A stretch of DNA of 26,574 nucleotides from a virus. The stretch lies in the IMG/VR virus record IMGVR_UViG_3300035698_010397, positions 1 to 26,574 of that record; one strand, written 5' to 3'. A program made the position numbers and the translations under genes. Numbering within the stretch: position 1 is the first letter of the stretch; each line of letters begins with the position of its first letter. The notes beneath the pieces were generated by a model, which was not told the DNA's origin, did not search any database, and was given only the letters and a program-made list of their open reading frames with translations. This document shows, one piece after another, positions 7,671-14,842 of this stretch.

Positions 7671-8294
7671 ATGGCGATGATTAAAAAAGTCAATCCCGGC
7701 GATAAGTTGAAAATCCCAGCTGCTGCTTATAATGCTATGGCAAACGCAGCCGATGCTTTTTCTCAAAATGCTTTCCATATGGGGCCGGGCCAGGACGAAC
7801 CGGGGGATAACCTGGTATTGGTCAAGAACAATTCAGGTTCAGACGTGGCTACAGGCGAGCCATTGGGCGTTGACGGGCCTATCTTCTCGCCGACCGACGA
7901 TCTATCCGAATTCAAGTACAACTTCTCTATCAAGGGCGTAGCTGTGACTACAGCAGACTATGCTGGGAACTTTGTTATTGCAGCGGAGCCGATTGAAGCT
8001 GGCAAGCTCGGGCGGGGCTACCTATCTGGCGTTTTCCCTGCGTTGCTGACCATTGTCGATGCCGATGATTTATTTGCAGATATTGTAGACGATTCTTTGA
8101 AAACTGCCTCATCTGGTGGGCTGCAAATACTCTGGAAGGAAACCGGCACGGGTACGGGCAAATGGGCGTTGGTGAGGTTTGGGACGTCCAGCATACTTCC
8201 CGTTGGTGGAGATCAGTATCAGGTTTTGCAGAAAGATTCGACGACTGATGGGGATGCAAGCTGGGATTGGGTGCGAGCACATGGTGACAACTAA
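7671..8294 (+). CDS. Putative minor tail protein
   Basis: A 207-aa protein with ATG at 7671 and AAGAGGCAC upstream. The N-terminus (KKVNPGDKLKIPAAAYNAM) leads to LVLVKNNSGSDVATGEPLGV and PLLTIVDADD-like strands. The C-terminus ends in a Gly/Asp-rich QVLQKDSTTDGDASWDWVRA segment, reminiscent of the joints between fibre repeats. Its stop overlaps the next start (TAATG), so the two are translationally coupled. Likely a tip or fibre-base component; inferred from location and beta-rich composition only. Confidence 0.6.
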   Translation: MAMIKKVNPGDKLKIPAAAYNAMANAADAFSQNAFHMGPGQDEPGDNLVLVKNNSGSDVATGEPLGVDGPIFSPTDDLSEFKYNFSIKGVAVTTADYAGNFVIAAEPIEAGKLGRGYLSGVFPALLTIVDADDLFADIVDDSLKTASSGGLQILWKETGTGTGKWALVRFGTSSILPVGGDQYQVLQKDSTTDGDASWDWVRAHGDN

Positions 8295-10591
8295 TGGCTT
8301 CCGCTTGGCCCACACCAGCTGATTCGACAGACATCTTTCGGGCAGACATGCTCGAGGCTATATCGAAAGCACTTCTTGAAAGGGGAGCTTTAGGCTTCAC
8401 GCTTTCCGGTGAATCTGGAATCAGTGACGGAACTTATCTTGGCTGGTACATAAAGCATCATACATTGAGAGCAGATCCCCCCGACTATAATCTTGACTTC
8501 CGAGTTTTTGATACTGACAACGGCATGGAAGGCTGGGACTGTCAATATGCGGTTGAAGGATTCCGAGATAGCAAAGACGATGTGCCTTTGCCTTACGACA
8601 CCTATTCCCAATATACTCCATACCATTTTTTCAACTGGCGACTAGCCCAATTATATCTTGCTGCTCTTTGTCCTGAATATGTAAGAAAAGGTGCATCGAT
8701 GGGTACAGCGGACATGCTTAACAATTTTGATTATCCCCGGTTTTTTGATGCCGCTAACGGTGGGCTGCATTTTAGAAGAACAACAGTCCATCCTGACGAT
8801 CCTGCTTTTCCGGGATATGCTCACGGTTATGTTCGAACGAATAGAATCAGGGCAATGAATTACGTTACAGGAAATCAAAACTACGCACCGGCATCAGATA
8901 ACGCAGCACATCTGGAAGTAGTTTGTGCCCCGAAGATTTTGTTTGATGGCGATGACCAGCCATATTATGGAAACCATTGCGGAGGCGTTTATGAGACTGA
9001 TTCAGACACGGGAGGCTATAGAAGCGAAATCCCATACATGGAATGTCACGATCATTTGACTCTGGGATGGGTAATTAACGATGGAACAACAATTATTCCA
9101 GCCTCATCATTGTACTGGGCGAGGACGGGGGCAGGGACAGGGCCGGGCGGCACTTATTTGGTACAAAACGCAACAGTCAATCCCGGAGCCGCTGACGAAT
9201 ATGAAAGTGCGAATGATGCAACCGTAGTTTATTGGGACGAGCCGGGCGATGTGTACGTGCAGGCAGGAACAGCCGAGATCAATGTTATAGGCGATTATGT
9301 TGAAATGCACTATTATGACCCAGCAACATCTGGGGCTTATTTATTTAATGGGGAAAAAATTTATCATCGGCTTTATTATCATGGATTGAATACGATGATG
9401 ATCTTTTACAACGATGAGGCGGGAGACTTTGACGGACTCGGTTGGTATATTTCTGACGATACAAATCCTGCGACTTCTACAATGTGGTGGAAGTCTGCGA
9501 GTGGCAATCCAACTGGAACCTACGCTCCGGGCACAACATCTGCTGTTGGAACCGCCGGATCGGTAATCGTGGGGGCAGACCCAGTAGCCGAGGAACCAGC
9601 CCAGTATTCTTGCAGATCAACAGCTGAATTATCAGATGCGTCTTTTGCAGGATCATATTCTTATGCTGGCAGAGTTTCATCGACATCTGGTGAGGCTGAT
9701 ATTCCTTTTTATCATAAGAAAGAAAGGGATTCGCAAGCAGCTGGGTATGCAACGCATCGGATTTTCTTAGATGGTACGACTTGGAAAATTCAAAAGAATA
9801 CCAGCAGTTCAGGAACCCCTGTCTGGGTGACGTATTGGACAAAAACAGGATCGCTGGCTTATGATACAGGGCGAAGCACAGTGCAAGGCATCTGGACTGC
9901 CGATGTCACAAACAATAACGGCTGCACAGATATTCTTGTAACACGAAATCGGGAGCTGTCAGATATTCTCGGTGATTGGGTGATGAATGATATTGTGGAT
10001 GGAATAAATAATTTGGTTTGGAAAAGTCATTCTGGTGGCTGGGCAGGGCAGACCAGTCCTCCAAGCTCGCCTTTAGGTGTGACGCAGCGGTTTGGCCAAG
10101 CTCTTAATTTTACCAGTGCCGAACTAGCTTTTGAGCACGCAGACGATTTTGTTTCATCAGACACAGGAGATTATTTTCCTGGAACATCTTCGGTGATGAA
10201 TTATGTAGCAGCAGGCACGCCATATTGGATTTGTGCTCTACTTGCCGCGAGAGCATATGCTTATGGAATAGCCAGTGTTCCTATTGGAGTAACGGCAGAA
10301 ATTGATATCTGGGCATATGCTTATGCCCCCGACGCATACACTGGTTATTCGAGCGAGTTCAATGCCTTTGGTACTGGCTTCGGTAACCGGGTTTGGCGAT
10401 TGCTTGAAACTTTTACAGGCGTGAGCGATGACGATCCGCTGATAACAGCTATTCGATATGGAGGCATAACGCTGCCAGATACATACAATGATCCCGGAGT
10501 AGCTGATAGCGGAACTGCTTTTTTAGGATACATAGCCGCCGAGCCGCGACTAGTTATTAAATTTGACAAAGATGGATATGATTATTATTGA
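8294..10591 (+). CDS. Large tail-tip / fibre protein
   Basis: A 765-aa protein coupled to the preceding gene by TAATG. Residues 1-60 are helical (ADMLEAISKALLERGALG). The rest is rich in Tyr, Trp, Asp, Gly and Thr, as in receptor-binding fibres. Three loosely similar segments with a G(D)W-V/Y-I/M-(N/S)D...WWK/YW/VWK pattern lie near residues 253-300, 382-410 and 559-580, suggesting degenerate internal repeats. Residues 100-250 contain several His and Cys that could bind metal. It ends the virion gene block, where adsorption proteins usually lie. No enzymatic motif is evident. Confidence 0.6.
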   Translation: MASAWPTPADSTDIFRADMLEAISKALLERGALGFTLSGESGISDGTYLGWYIKHHTLRADPPDYNLDFRVFDTDNGMEGWDCQYAVEGFRDSKDDVPLPYDTYSQYTPYHFFNWRLAQLYLAALCPEYVRKGASMGTADMLNNFDYPRFFDAANGGLHFRRTTVHPDDPAFPGYAHGYVRTNRIRAMNYVTGNQNYAPASDNAAHLEVVCAPKILFDGDDQPYYGNHCGGVYETDSDTGGYRSEIPYMECHDHLTLGWVINDGTTIIPASSLYWARTGAGTGPGGTYLVQNATVNPGAADEYESANDATVVYWDEPGDVYVQAGTAEINVIGDYVEMHYYDPATSGAYLFNGEKIYHRLYYHGLNTMMIFYNDEAGDFDGLGWYISDDTNPATSTMWWKSASGNPTGTYAPGTTSAVGTAGSVIVGADPVAEEPAQYSCRSTAELSDASFAGSYSYAGRVSSTSGEADIPFYHKKERDSQAAGYATHRIFLDGTTWKIQKNTSSSGTPVWVTYWTKTGSLAYDTGRSTVQGIWTADVTNNNGCTDILVTRNRELSDILGDWVMNDIVDGINNLVWKSHSGGWAGQTSPPSSPLGVTQRFGQALNFTSAELAFEHADDFVSSDTGDYFPGTSSVMNYVAAGTPYWICALLAARAYAYGIASVPIGVTAEIDIWAYAYAPDAYTGYSSEFNAFGTGFGNRVWRLLETFTGVSDDDPLITAIRYGGITLPDTYNDPGVADSGTAFLGYIAAEPRLVIKFDKDGYDYY

Positions 10592-10631
10592 AAAATGATC
10601 TGTGAATCTCCCAGACTTTTCTATCGTGCCA

Positions 10632-10674
10632 AGCTCGGTATGATCGCTCGTGGCGGTTGTACCGGGCTGATTTT
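10632..10674 (+). terminator. Probable intrinsic terminator of the virion operon
   Basis: AGCTCGGTA at 10632-10640 pairs with TACCGGGCT at 10660-10668 (nine pairs, one G-U). A nested CGC/GCG pair sits in the loop, and the stem is followed by GATTTTA. It lies 40 nt after the last tail gene and before the next promoter candidate. The U-tract is short, so termination may be partial. Confidence 0.5.
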
Positions 10675-10761
10675 ATGCCATTCATTCCAGAAAAATAAAA
10701 AAATTTTACCCTGTTTTCTTCGCAGTTTATCGCCATTTATAAGAATCTGACAATTTTCCTG

Positions 10762-10789
10762 TTTACTTTTGGATAACCGCATGTATACT
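10762..10789 (+). promoter_or_regulatory. Sigma70-like promoter candidate for the boundary operon
   Basis: TTTACT at 10762-10767 and TATACT at 10784-10789 are separated by 16 nt, 26 nt before the ATG at 10816. The -10 matches consensus at 5 of 6 positions and the -35 at 4 of 6. Its place just after the terminator and before the first non-structural gene supports the call. Confidence 0.45.
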
Positions 10790-10815
10790 ATTCTCACATT
10801 AGCGGAAAGAAAACT

Positions 10816-10998
10816 ATGAACAGGAAAAATGCAACCATGATTCGATGCAGCAACAAAATCAAAAACACGCTGGGGAACTTACACCCTGACATGAAAAATC
10901 TGACTAAAGCCCAGCAGATCCACGCCTGCATGAATGCCTTTGGAAAACTACAGCCAACGCAACAATCGAAATGTATAGTTGACGCTTTGCTCAATTGA
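10816..10998 (+). CDS. Small basic hypothetical protein
   Basis: A 60-aa protein with ATG at 10816 and a moderate GCGGAAAG SD. It is basic and helical (IKNTLGNLHPDMKNL, then AQQIHACMNAFGKLQ) with three Cys, and has no membrane segment. It is the first gene after the virion operon terminator and the promoter candidate at 10762. A short helical protein at this position could be a regulator, but no DNA-binding motif can be recognised. Confidence 0.6.
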   Translation: MNRKNATMIRCSNKIKNTLGNLHPDMKNLTKAQQIHACMNAFGKLQPTQQSKCIVDALLN

Positions 10999-11024
10999 GG
11001 CCCGCAAGTTTTATGTAGTGGCCC

Positions 11025-11066
11025 GGCAAGGCACGGCCCGGCGGGGCTAGGCAAGGCACGGCAAGG
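11025..11066 (+). repeat. GC-rich direct repeats in the 10999-11173 gap
   Basis: GGCAAGGCACGGC occurs at 11025-11037 and 11050-11062 (25-nt period). A partial third copy, GGCAAGG, overlaps the end of the second at 11060-11066. This block is strikingly G/C-rich against an AT-rich background and is followed by an AT-rich stretch and a promoter-like sequence. It could bind a regulator. No ORF of note occurs here. Confidence 0.5.
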
Positions 11067-11112
11067 AATAAATTTTAAGTTGCTGGCATATATGAATGGA
11101 TTCACTGATGCT

Positions 11113-11140
11113 TTGCCATGCTACTTAAAAAGATTAAAGT
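11113..11140 (+). promoter_or_regulatory. Weak sigma70-like promoter candidate
   Basis: TTGCCA at 11113-11118 (5 of 6 to -35 consensus) and TAAAGT at 11135-11140 (4 of 6 to -10) are 16 nt apart. They lie upstream of the gene at 11174 and downstream of the GC-rich direct repeats. Confidence 0.3.
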
Positions 11141-11173
11141 AAAAATTCAAATATTGACGAAAGGAATACAACC

Positions 11174-11368
11174 ATGAGTTTAAAAAATGATTTTACTTTA
11201 GAAGTTTTCAACTACGGCAAAAAAGAATTCAGCATGAGAATCAGATCAGTCAATGGCCAGCCAATTTTTTCAGGCGAAGGCTACAGATCAAGAGTATACG
11301 CTCAGAAATACGGCGAGAAGATTGCCAAGCGTTTCAATGTTCAATTCAAAGACTTAACAACAAGATAA
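11174..11368 (+). CDS. DUF1508/YegP-like small protein
   Basis: A 64-aa protein with ATG at 11174 and GAAAGGA SD. The pattern FNYGKKEFSMRIRSVNGQPI, then FSGEGYRSRVYAQKYGEKIA, resembles the DUF1508 fold: a beta strand carrying the modified residue context (RxRxxNG), a short strand before GYxS, and an amphipathic helix. Family members are small, widely distributed and of unknown function. Match is by eye and partial. Confidence 0.5.
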   Translation: MSLKNDFTLEVFNYGKKEFSMRIRSVNGQPIFSGEGYRSRVYAQKYGEKIAKRFNVQFKDLTTR

Positions 11369-11409
11369 ATATTCACAACCCAAACCACGCGATGCGTAAA
11401 GGAAGAACA

Positions 11410-11742
11410 ATGAAAGAGAAAATTGAAATTGATGGCGTAATATATATGGCTGTTACCGAGGTATCAGGAACAGTGTTGATACGCACGTATTCAGCGGGCG
11501 TACATTTCGGAACTTTAGTAAAGCGGGAAGGTGGCGAGGTCGTCCTGAATCAAGCACGAAGGTTGCATAGATGGTCTGGTGCGTGCTCGTTAAATCAAGT
11601 CGCTATAGATGGAGTTGACTTGGCCAATTCTCGGATAAGTGTTTCTGTTCCAGAAATCACTATTCTAGGCGTGATAGAAATTATTCCCATGTCAACAAAA
11701 GCGTCAAAACAAATGCTAGAGGCAGAATCATGGAAGAGTTAA
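11410..11742 (+). CDS. DUF6948-like phage protein
   Basis: A 110-aa protein. ATG at 11410 is preferred because AAAGGAAG lies 5 nt upstream; the in-frame ATG at 11392 lies before that SD. The core RTYSAGVHFGTLVKREGGEV, then LNQARRLHRWSGACSLNQVA, and a C-terminal SVPEITILGVIEIIPMS closely follow the DUF6948 pattern from phage genomes. Function is unknown. Its last 13 nt overlap the Gly-rich gene, suggesting coupled translation. Confidence 0.65.
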   Translation: MKEKIEIDGVIYMAVTEVSGTVLIRTYSAGVHFGTLVKREGGEVVLNQARRLHRWSGACSLNQVAIDGVDLANSRISVSVPEITILGVIEIIPMSTKASKQMLEAESWKS

Positions 11743-11879
11743 AAACATACGATGGCTCTGGCGATGGCTCTGGCTATGGCGATGGCTCTGGCTATGGCTC
11801 TGGCTATGGCGATGGCTCTGGCTATGGCTCTGGCTATGGCGATGGCTCTGGCTATGGCTATGGCGATGGATCTGGCTGA
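11730..11879 (+). CDS. Gly-rich decapeptide-repeat protein
   Basis: A 49-aa protein starting at ATG 11730 (AGAGG 8 nt upstream): MEELKTY followed by alternating DG, SG and YG dipeptides. A ten-residue unit DGSGYGSGYG (30 nt) is repeated almost exactly from about 11782. It overlaps the DUF6948-like gene, which supports this frame over the Ala/Met-rich frame on the same strand or the Ser/His-rich frame on the other. It is likely disordered or fibrous, and the tract is prone to change in repeat number. Function unknown. Confidence 0.6.
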   Translation: MEELKTYDGSGDGSGYGDGSGYGSGYGDGSGYGSGYGDGSGYGYGDGSG

Positions 11880-11892
11880 CAACAAAATAAAT

Positions 11893-11989
11893 ATTAGTCA
11901 GCGTGCCCAAGAGCAGGGCAGACATCCTTTCGATTGAGGAATGATACCAGCTCGGCAGTGACTTGCCCGAACTGCCCACGCTGGCTAAT
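11893..11989 (+). ncRNA. Candidate structured RNA element
   Basis: ATTAGTCAGCGTG at 11893-11905 pairs with CACGCTGGCTAAT at 11977-11989, 13 pairs with one G-U. Inside, GGGCA at 11916-11920 can pair with TGCCC at 11964-11968, and TCCT/AGGA at 11925-11928/11937-11940 can cap it. It occupies most of a gap of about 155 nt and has no convincing ORF. There is no T-tract after it, so it is not a simple terminator. Could be a leader element for the gene at 12036. Confidence 0.5.
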
Positions 11990-12035
11990 CAGATCAATAT
12001 ACTTTAACCGGCCAGAAGGCCAAGGAGATTTACAG

Positions 12036-12251
12036 ATGATGGATAAAAAAAGTTACGAACCTGATTCAAAGGAACAAGATGCACCGGCACAGGAAGCCGC
12101 CCCGGTCGAAGATCCTGTAAATGAACAGGAACCGGCAGTAGAGACCCCGGAGGCTGATGCCCCAGCAGATGAAGCTGTACCGGAAACACCGGCAGGTGAG
12201 ACTACTGAAACGCCAGCAGATTCAGACGCAGACGACCCAGCAAGCGAATGA
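12036..12251 (+). CDS. Acidic Pro/Ala/Glu-rich low-complexity protein
   Basis: A 71-aa protein with a perfect AAGGAGAT SD at 12021-12028 before ATG 12036 (or ATG 12039). The frame is open further upstream, but that stretch overlaps the RNA element and is not needed. The sequence is acidic and rich in Pro, Ala and Glu, with many PA and ET pairs and no hydrophobic core, so it should be disordered. It may be a DNA mimic or scaffold-type protein; nothing specific can be said. A terminator follows. Confidence 0.65.
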   Translation: MMDKKSYEPDSKEQDAPAQEAAPVEDPVNEQEPAVETPEADAPADEAVPETPAGETTETPADSDADDPASE

Positions 12252-12287
12252 AAAAAGTATGAGTCACAAACCAAAATGCTGTCTCAG

Positions 12288-12341
12288 GAGGCCGGCAGAG
12301 ATCAGAATGACTCACTGATCTAACTGTCGGCCTCTTATTTT
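12288..12341 (+). terminator. Strong rho-independent terminator
   Basis: GAGGCCGGCAGAGATCAG at 12288-12305 pairs with the strand at 12315-12334, broken by a two-base bulge and one G-U, with a 9-nt loop. TTATTTT follows at 12335-12341. The loop bases TGACTCA (12308-12314) are exactly complementary to TGAGTCA at 12260-12266, so an alternative fold or a pseudoknot is possible. Confidence 0.75.
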
Positions 12342-12353
12342 AAAATCGAATAA

Positions 12354-12421
12354 GGCCCCGTAGTTTACGACGAACGCTCTTGCCGGAATGAGAAGATTGG
12401 GTTTGATTCCTGACGGGGTCA
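12354..12421 (+). ncRNA. tRNA-like cloverleaf (degenerate tRNA or leader structure)
   Basis: GGCCCCG at 12354-12360 pairs with CGGGGTC at 12414-12420 (7 bp, one G-U) and is followed by A. GTTT/GAAC at 12363-12366/12372-12375 forms a 4-bp D-like arm, but the loop is only 5 nt and lacks GG. TTGGG/CCTGA at 12397-12401/12409-12413 encloses a 7-nt TTTGATT loop, close to a T loop. The anticodon arm (CTCTT/ATGAG at 12377-12381/12388-12392) has a mismatch and a 6-nt loop, so no anticodon can be assigned. CCA is not encoded. Total 68 nt. It could be a decayed tRNA or a tRNA mimic in the operon leader. Confidence 0.4.
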
Positions 12422-12424
12422 TAA

Positions 12425-12448
12425 TTTTAGAAGAAAGGATTCTTAAAA
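12425..12448 (+). promoter_or_regulatory. SD-sequestering hairpin with an AGGA loop (CsrA-type site)
   Basis: AAGAA at 12431-12435 pairs with TTCTT at 12440-12444 around the loop AGGA (12436-12439), which is the SD of the gene at 12448. After a GA bulge, TTTT at 12425-12428 can pair with AAAA at 12445-12448, reaching the A of the start codon. A GGA in a short hairpin loop over an SD is the usual CsrA target geometry, and this phage encodes CsrA. The hairpin is AT-rich and may be weak alone. Confidence 0.45.
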
Positions 12449-12552
12449 TGCTTGACAAAATTCTAGCTTGGACATTTGCAATTTCATTCTGTTTGATTAT
12501 TAGTTGCATTTGGCTTTGGTTCAAAAAAGAAAACGACAAAATCAACCAATAA
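12448..12552 (+). CDS. Small single-TM membrane protein
   Basis: A 34-aa protein with ATG at 12448 and AAAGGA SD (within the hairpin described at 12425). It has a short N-terminus MLDKI, one hydrophobic helix (residues 6-24, containing two Cys and several Trp) and a basic-acidic tail KKENDKINQ. It opens the recombination operon, 28 nt before the ATPase gene. Topology is likely a single span. No family recognised. Confidence 0.6.
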   Translation: MLDKILAWTFAISFCLIISCIWLWFKKENDKINQ

Positions 12553-12580
12553 TTTCAACGGCACGAAAGAAGAAAAGAAA

Positions 12581-13918
12581 ATGAATGAAACACTCAAGAT
12601 TCTAAAACTAACGACAAAGAACATAATGGGCATCCAGGCCGTCGAGATCACGCCAGACAGCAATGTGATAACGGTAGGGGGTAAGAACGGACAGGGCAAA
12701 ACATCGCTGTTAGAATCAATCGTCATCGCTCTGGGCGGTAAAAAACACGCATGCAAAATGCCGTTGCGAGAAGGCGAAAAAAAGGGCGAAGTGTCAATCG
12801 ATCTGGGAAAGTATATTGTGGATCTGACAATTCCCAAAGTCGGCAGCTGGAAAATTCAGATAACCGATGCCAAAACGGGCACAGCCTATCCATCGCCGCA
12901 GACTTTGCTGGACAGCTTCAAAGGCGATTTGACTTTTGACCCGCTGGCATTTTCCAGGATGGATCTGAAAGAAAAACTGGTGACATTGCAAAAGCTGCTC
13001 GGGCTGGATTTTTCCCAGCTGAATCTTTCCCGCAAGAATCTGTTTGATACCCGGACGATTTCAAACCGTGAAGTCAAATCGCTGCAATCACAACTTGATT
13101 CGATGCCATACAAAAGCGGAGTCACAGAGGAAGTTGTGATTTCTGAACTGATCTCTACATTGCAAGAAGCGGATACACACAACAAGAATAATGAGACTGA
13201 ACGACAAAGATTTGAGGCATCTGCACGCGATATATTGACTGTCCAATATAATCATCAGGCATTGCTGCAACGGATAGAAGAGTTCAAAAAGGATGAACTC
13301 GCCCAGCGTGAAAATCTTCTGCTTATGAAAAGCCAGCTTGCCGAGGCACAAACACATATCGATGGACTTGTTGACATCGAGACTGATGATATAAAACACC
13401 AGTTTGAAAACGCAGAAAAAACGAATCAGTATTTCAGGGACAATCAAGCGTATGATAATGCCGAGGACAGACTGAAAACTGCAAACGCCGAGTCAGAATC
13501 ATTGACGGATAAGATCATAGCGATTGATGCAGACAAAATTGACCAGCTTGCAAAAGCAACATTCCCGATTGACGGAATGAGTTTCGATGAGGATGGAATA
13601 TATTTTAACGACTTGCCATTGGATCAGGCTTCAAGTGCTGAACAGCTTCGCATTGCAGTTGCGATGGCTATGGCGATGAATCCAGAATTGCGGATCATGC
13701 TTGTCAGGGACGGCAGTCTGCTTGATGAGAATTCTCTCAAGATGCTTTGCGATGCTGTACAGCGGAATGACTATCAGCTCTGGCTTGAGGTTGTCCGCGA
13801 GGACGAAACTTGCAGCGTGATTATTGAAGGTGGTCAGATAAAAGAGAAACACAGCCAGGCCGAAATTGATGAAGCAAATCACAATGACGAACTATTTAGA
13901 AAAGGACGAATGAAATAA
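12581..13918 (+). CDS. RecF/SMC-type AAA ATPase of the recombination module
   Basis: A 445-aa protein. Walker A GKNGQGKT is at 34-41 (Lys40). Residues 150-320 form long charged coiled coils. An ABC-signature-like SSAEQLR lies at 351-357, and a Walker B-like LRIMLVRDGSLLDE at 370-383, with Asp377 or Asp382/Glu383 as catalytic candidates. Head domains joined by a coil are the SbcC/RecN/RecF plan, and phages often place such an ATPase beside a YqaJ exonuclease and RecT. The likely role is DNA-end handling in recombination or repair. Its TAA overlaps the next ATG. Confidence 0.8.
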   Translation: MNETLKILKLTTKNIMGIQAVEITPDSNVITVGGKNGQGKTSLLESIVIALGGKKHACKMPLREGEKKGEVSIDLGKYIVDLTIPKVGSWKIQITDAKTGTAYPSPQTLLDSFKGDLTFDPLAFSRMDLKEKLVTLQKLLGLDFSQLNLSRKNLFDTRTISNREVKSLQSQLDSMPYKSGVTEEVVISELISTLQEADTHNKNNETERQRFEASARDILTVQYNHQALLQRIEEFKKDELAQRENLLLMKSQLAEAQTHIDGLVDIETDDIKHQFENAEKTNQYFRDNQAYDNAEDRLKTANAESESLTDKIIAIDADKIDQLAKATFPIDGMSFDEDGIYFNDLPLDQASSAEQLRIAVAMAMAMNPELRIMLVRDGSLLDENSLKMLCDAVQRNDYQLWLEVVREDETCSVIIEGGQIKEKHSQAEIDEANHNDELFRKGRMK

Positions 13919-14061
13919 TGTTCAAGAATAAAAAACTAAAAACATTGGAATGTGAATTGGTACAGGCAAACATCGAAAGCAAGAAAGCATTTGCAGAACT
14001 GCTGCGTGCTCAAACACGCAGGGAAAATGCAGAGGCAAGCCGTATCGAAAAGGACGAATGA
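13918..14061 (+). CDS. Small coiled-coil protein
   Basis: A 47-aa protein coupled to the ATPase by TAATG at 13916-13920. It is charged and helical (KTLECELVQANIESKKAFAE), with heptad-like Leu/Ala spacing and the C-terminus RIEKDE. The 21 nt spanning its start region (13900-13920) recur exactly at 14048-14068, over its stop and the next gene's start, so this gene sits between two copies of the same junction. It is probably expressed, given the overlaps. Function unknown. Confidence 0.55.
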   Translation: MFKNKKLKTLECELVQANIESKKAFAELLRAQTRRENAEASRIEKDE

Positions 14062-14065
14062 AATA

Positions 14066-14842
14066 ATGAGTGACATAAAATATTTGAAAAACGGGCAGGA
14101 AGTAACGGTCGAAAGAGATTTGGGTGATGACGGTTTTTTGGTCGATATTCATATGTGCTGTTTTTATGAAGGCGAAACGTTTATGGAGCCTTCTGGGAGG
14201 CTGATGATTGTTGATACTGTTTTTGATAATGCCCCCGTCGAAAAGATTCAAGAAGAATATGGAATCGTTCTTGCAAAAGTCAATGAATCAAAAATAGTGT
14301 TTTCAGAGTTGACTATGAAAATCAGAGTTGCAAAAAACGAACTTGAAAAAATCGAACGGCAAAAGACTGACTTGTCAAAACTCATAATCAATCGTGGGGA
14401 GTTGAAAAATGCCAAGCGGATAACCGTGTTTACAAAAGATAATATACTTCCTGTCGAGGGAAAACCAGAGAGGGATTTAAAAATCAATTTATCATTCAAA
14501 CTTATCAGCGGAGAGGAACGTTCTTGGGCCTATTCTTTCGACGGTGACCACTGGTCAAATGGTAATTATTTTGATAATGATTATGGGATTTTATACGACT
14601 TGACCGACAAGGAGGTTGACCGAATTACGTTTGAAAGAGCTGCAAGCAAGCCCAATGGTTTTTTCGGCGATCGTGAAATACTACGAACAGACTCTAGGTA
14701 TCTGCCTGCCGAGCTTATGATAAGAAAGAATGAATTGCTCGAAGCAAGTGTAAGGTCTGAAAAAAAATTACTTGAAAAAAAGATTTCAGAGACCAAAAAG
14801 GAACTGGATGAACTTAACGAAAAGGACGAGTCATGCCAATAA
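14066..14842 (+). CDS. Hypothetical protein with coiled coils
   Basis: A 258-aa protein. ATG at 14066 is preferred, 14 nt after AAGGA; the same frame runs upstream to 13952 but would overlap the preceding gene completely. Residues 1-60 look beta-rich (EVTVERDLGDDGFLVDIHMC). A coiled coil spans about 66-115, a central globular part includes FKLISGEERSWAYSFDGDHW, and a second coil closes the protein (RKNELLEASVRSEKKLLEKK onward). It lies between the ATPase and the exonuclease, so a role in recombination is possible, but no enzyme motif is visible. Confidence 0.6.
   Translation: MSDIKYLKNGQEVTVERDLGDDGFLVDIHMCCFYEGETFMEPSGRLMIVDTVFDNAPVEKIQEEYGIVLAKVNESKIVFSELTMKIRVAKNELEKIERQKTDLSKLIINRGELKNAKRITVFTKDNILPVEGKPERDLKINLSFKLISGEERSWAYSFDGDHWSNGNYFDNDYGILYDLTDKEVDRITFERAASKPNGFFGDREILRTDSRYLPAELMIRKNELLEASVRSEKKLLEKKISETKKELDELNEKDESCQ

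Noticed and set aside
10595-10750. A 51-codon ORF after the last tail gene
   Set aside because: No SD, it runs through the probable terminator hairpin, and the protein has no recognisable features.
11728-11979. Ser/His-rich ORF on the - strand and Ala/Met-rich ORF on the + strand over the repeat tract
   Set aside because: Both are shadows of the hexanucleotide repeat; the frame starting at 11730 has an SD and is coupled to the upstream gene.
12036-12251. Upstream extension of the acidic gene to TTG 11934
   Set aside because: The extension overlaps the 13-bp stem element and the ATG at 12036 has a perfect AAGGAGAT.
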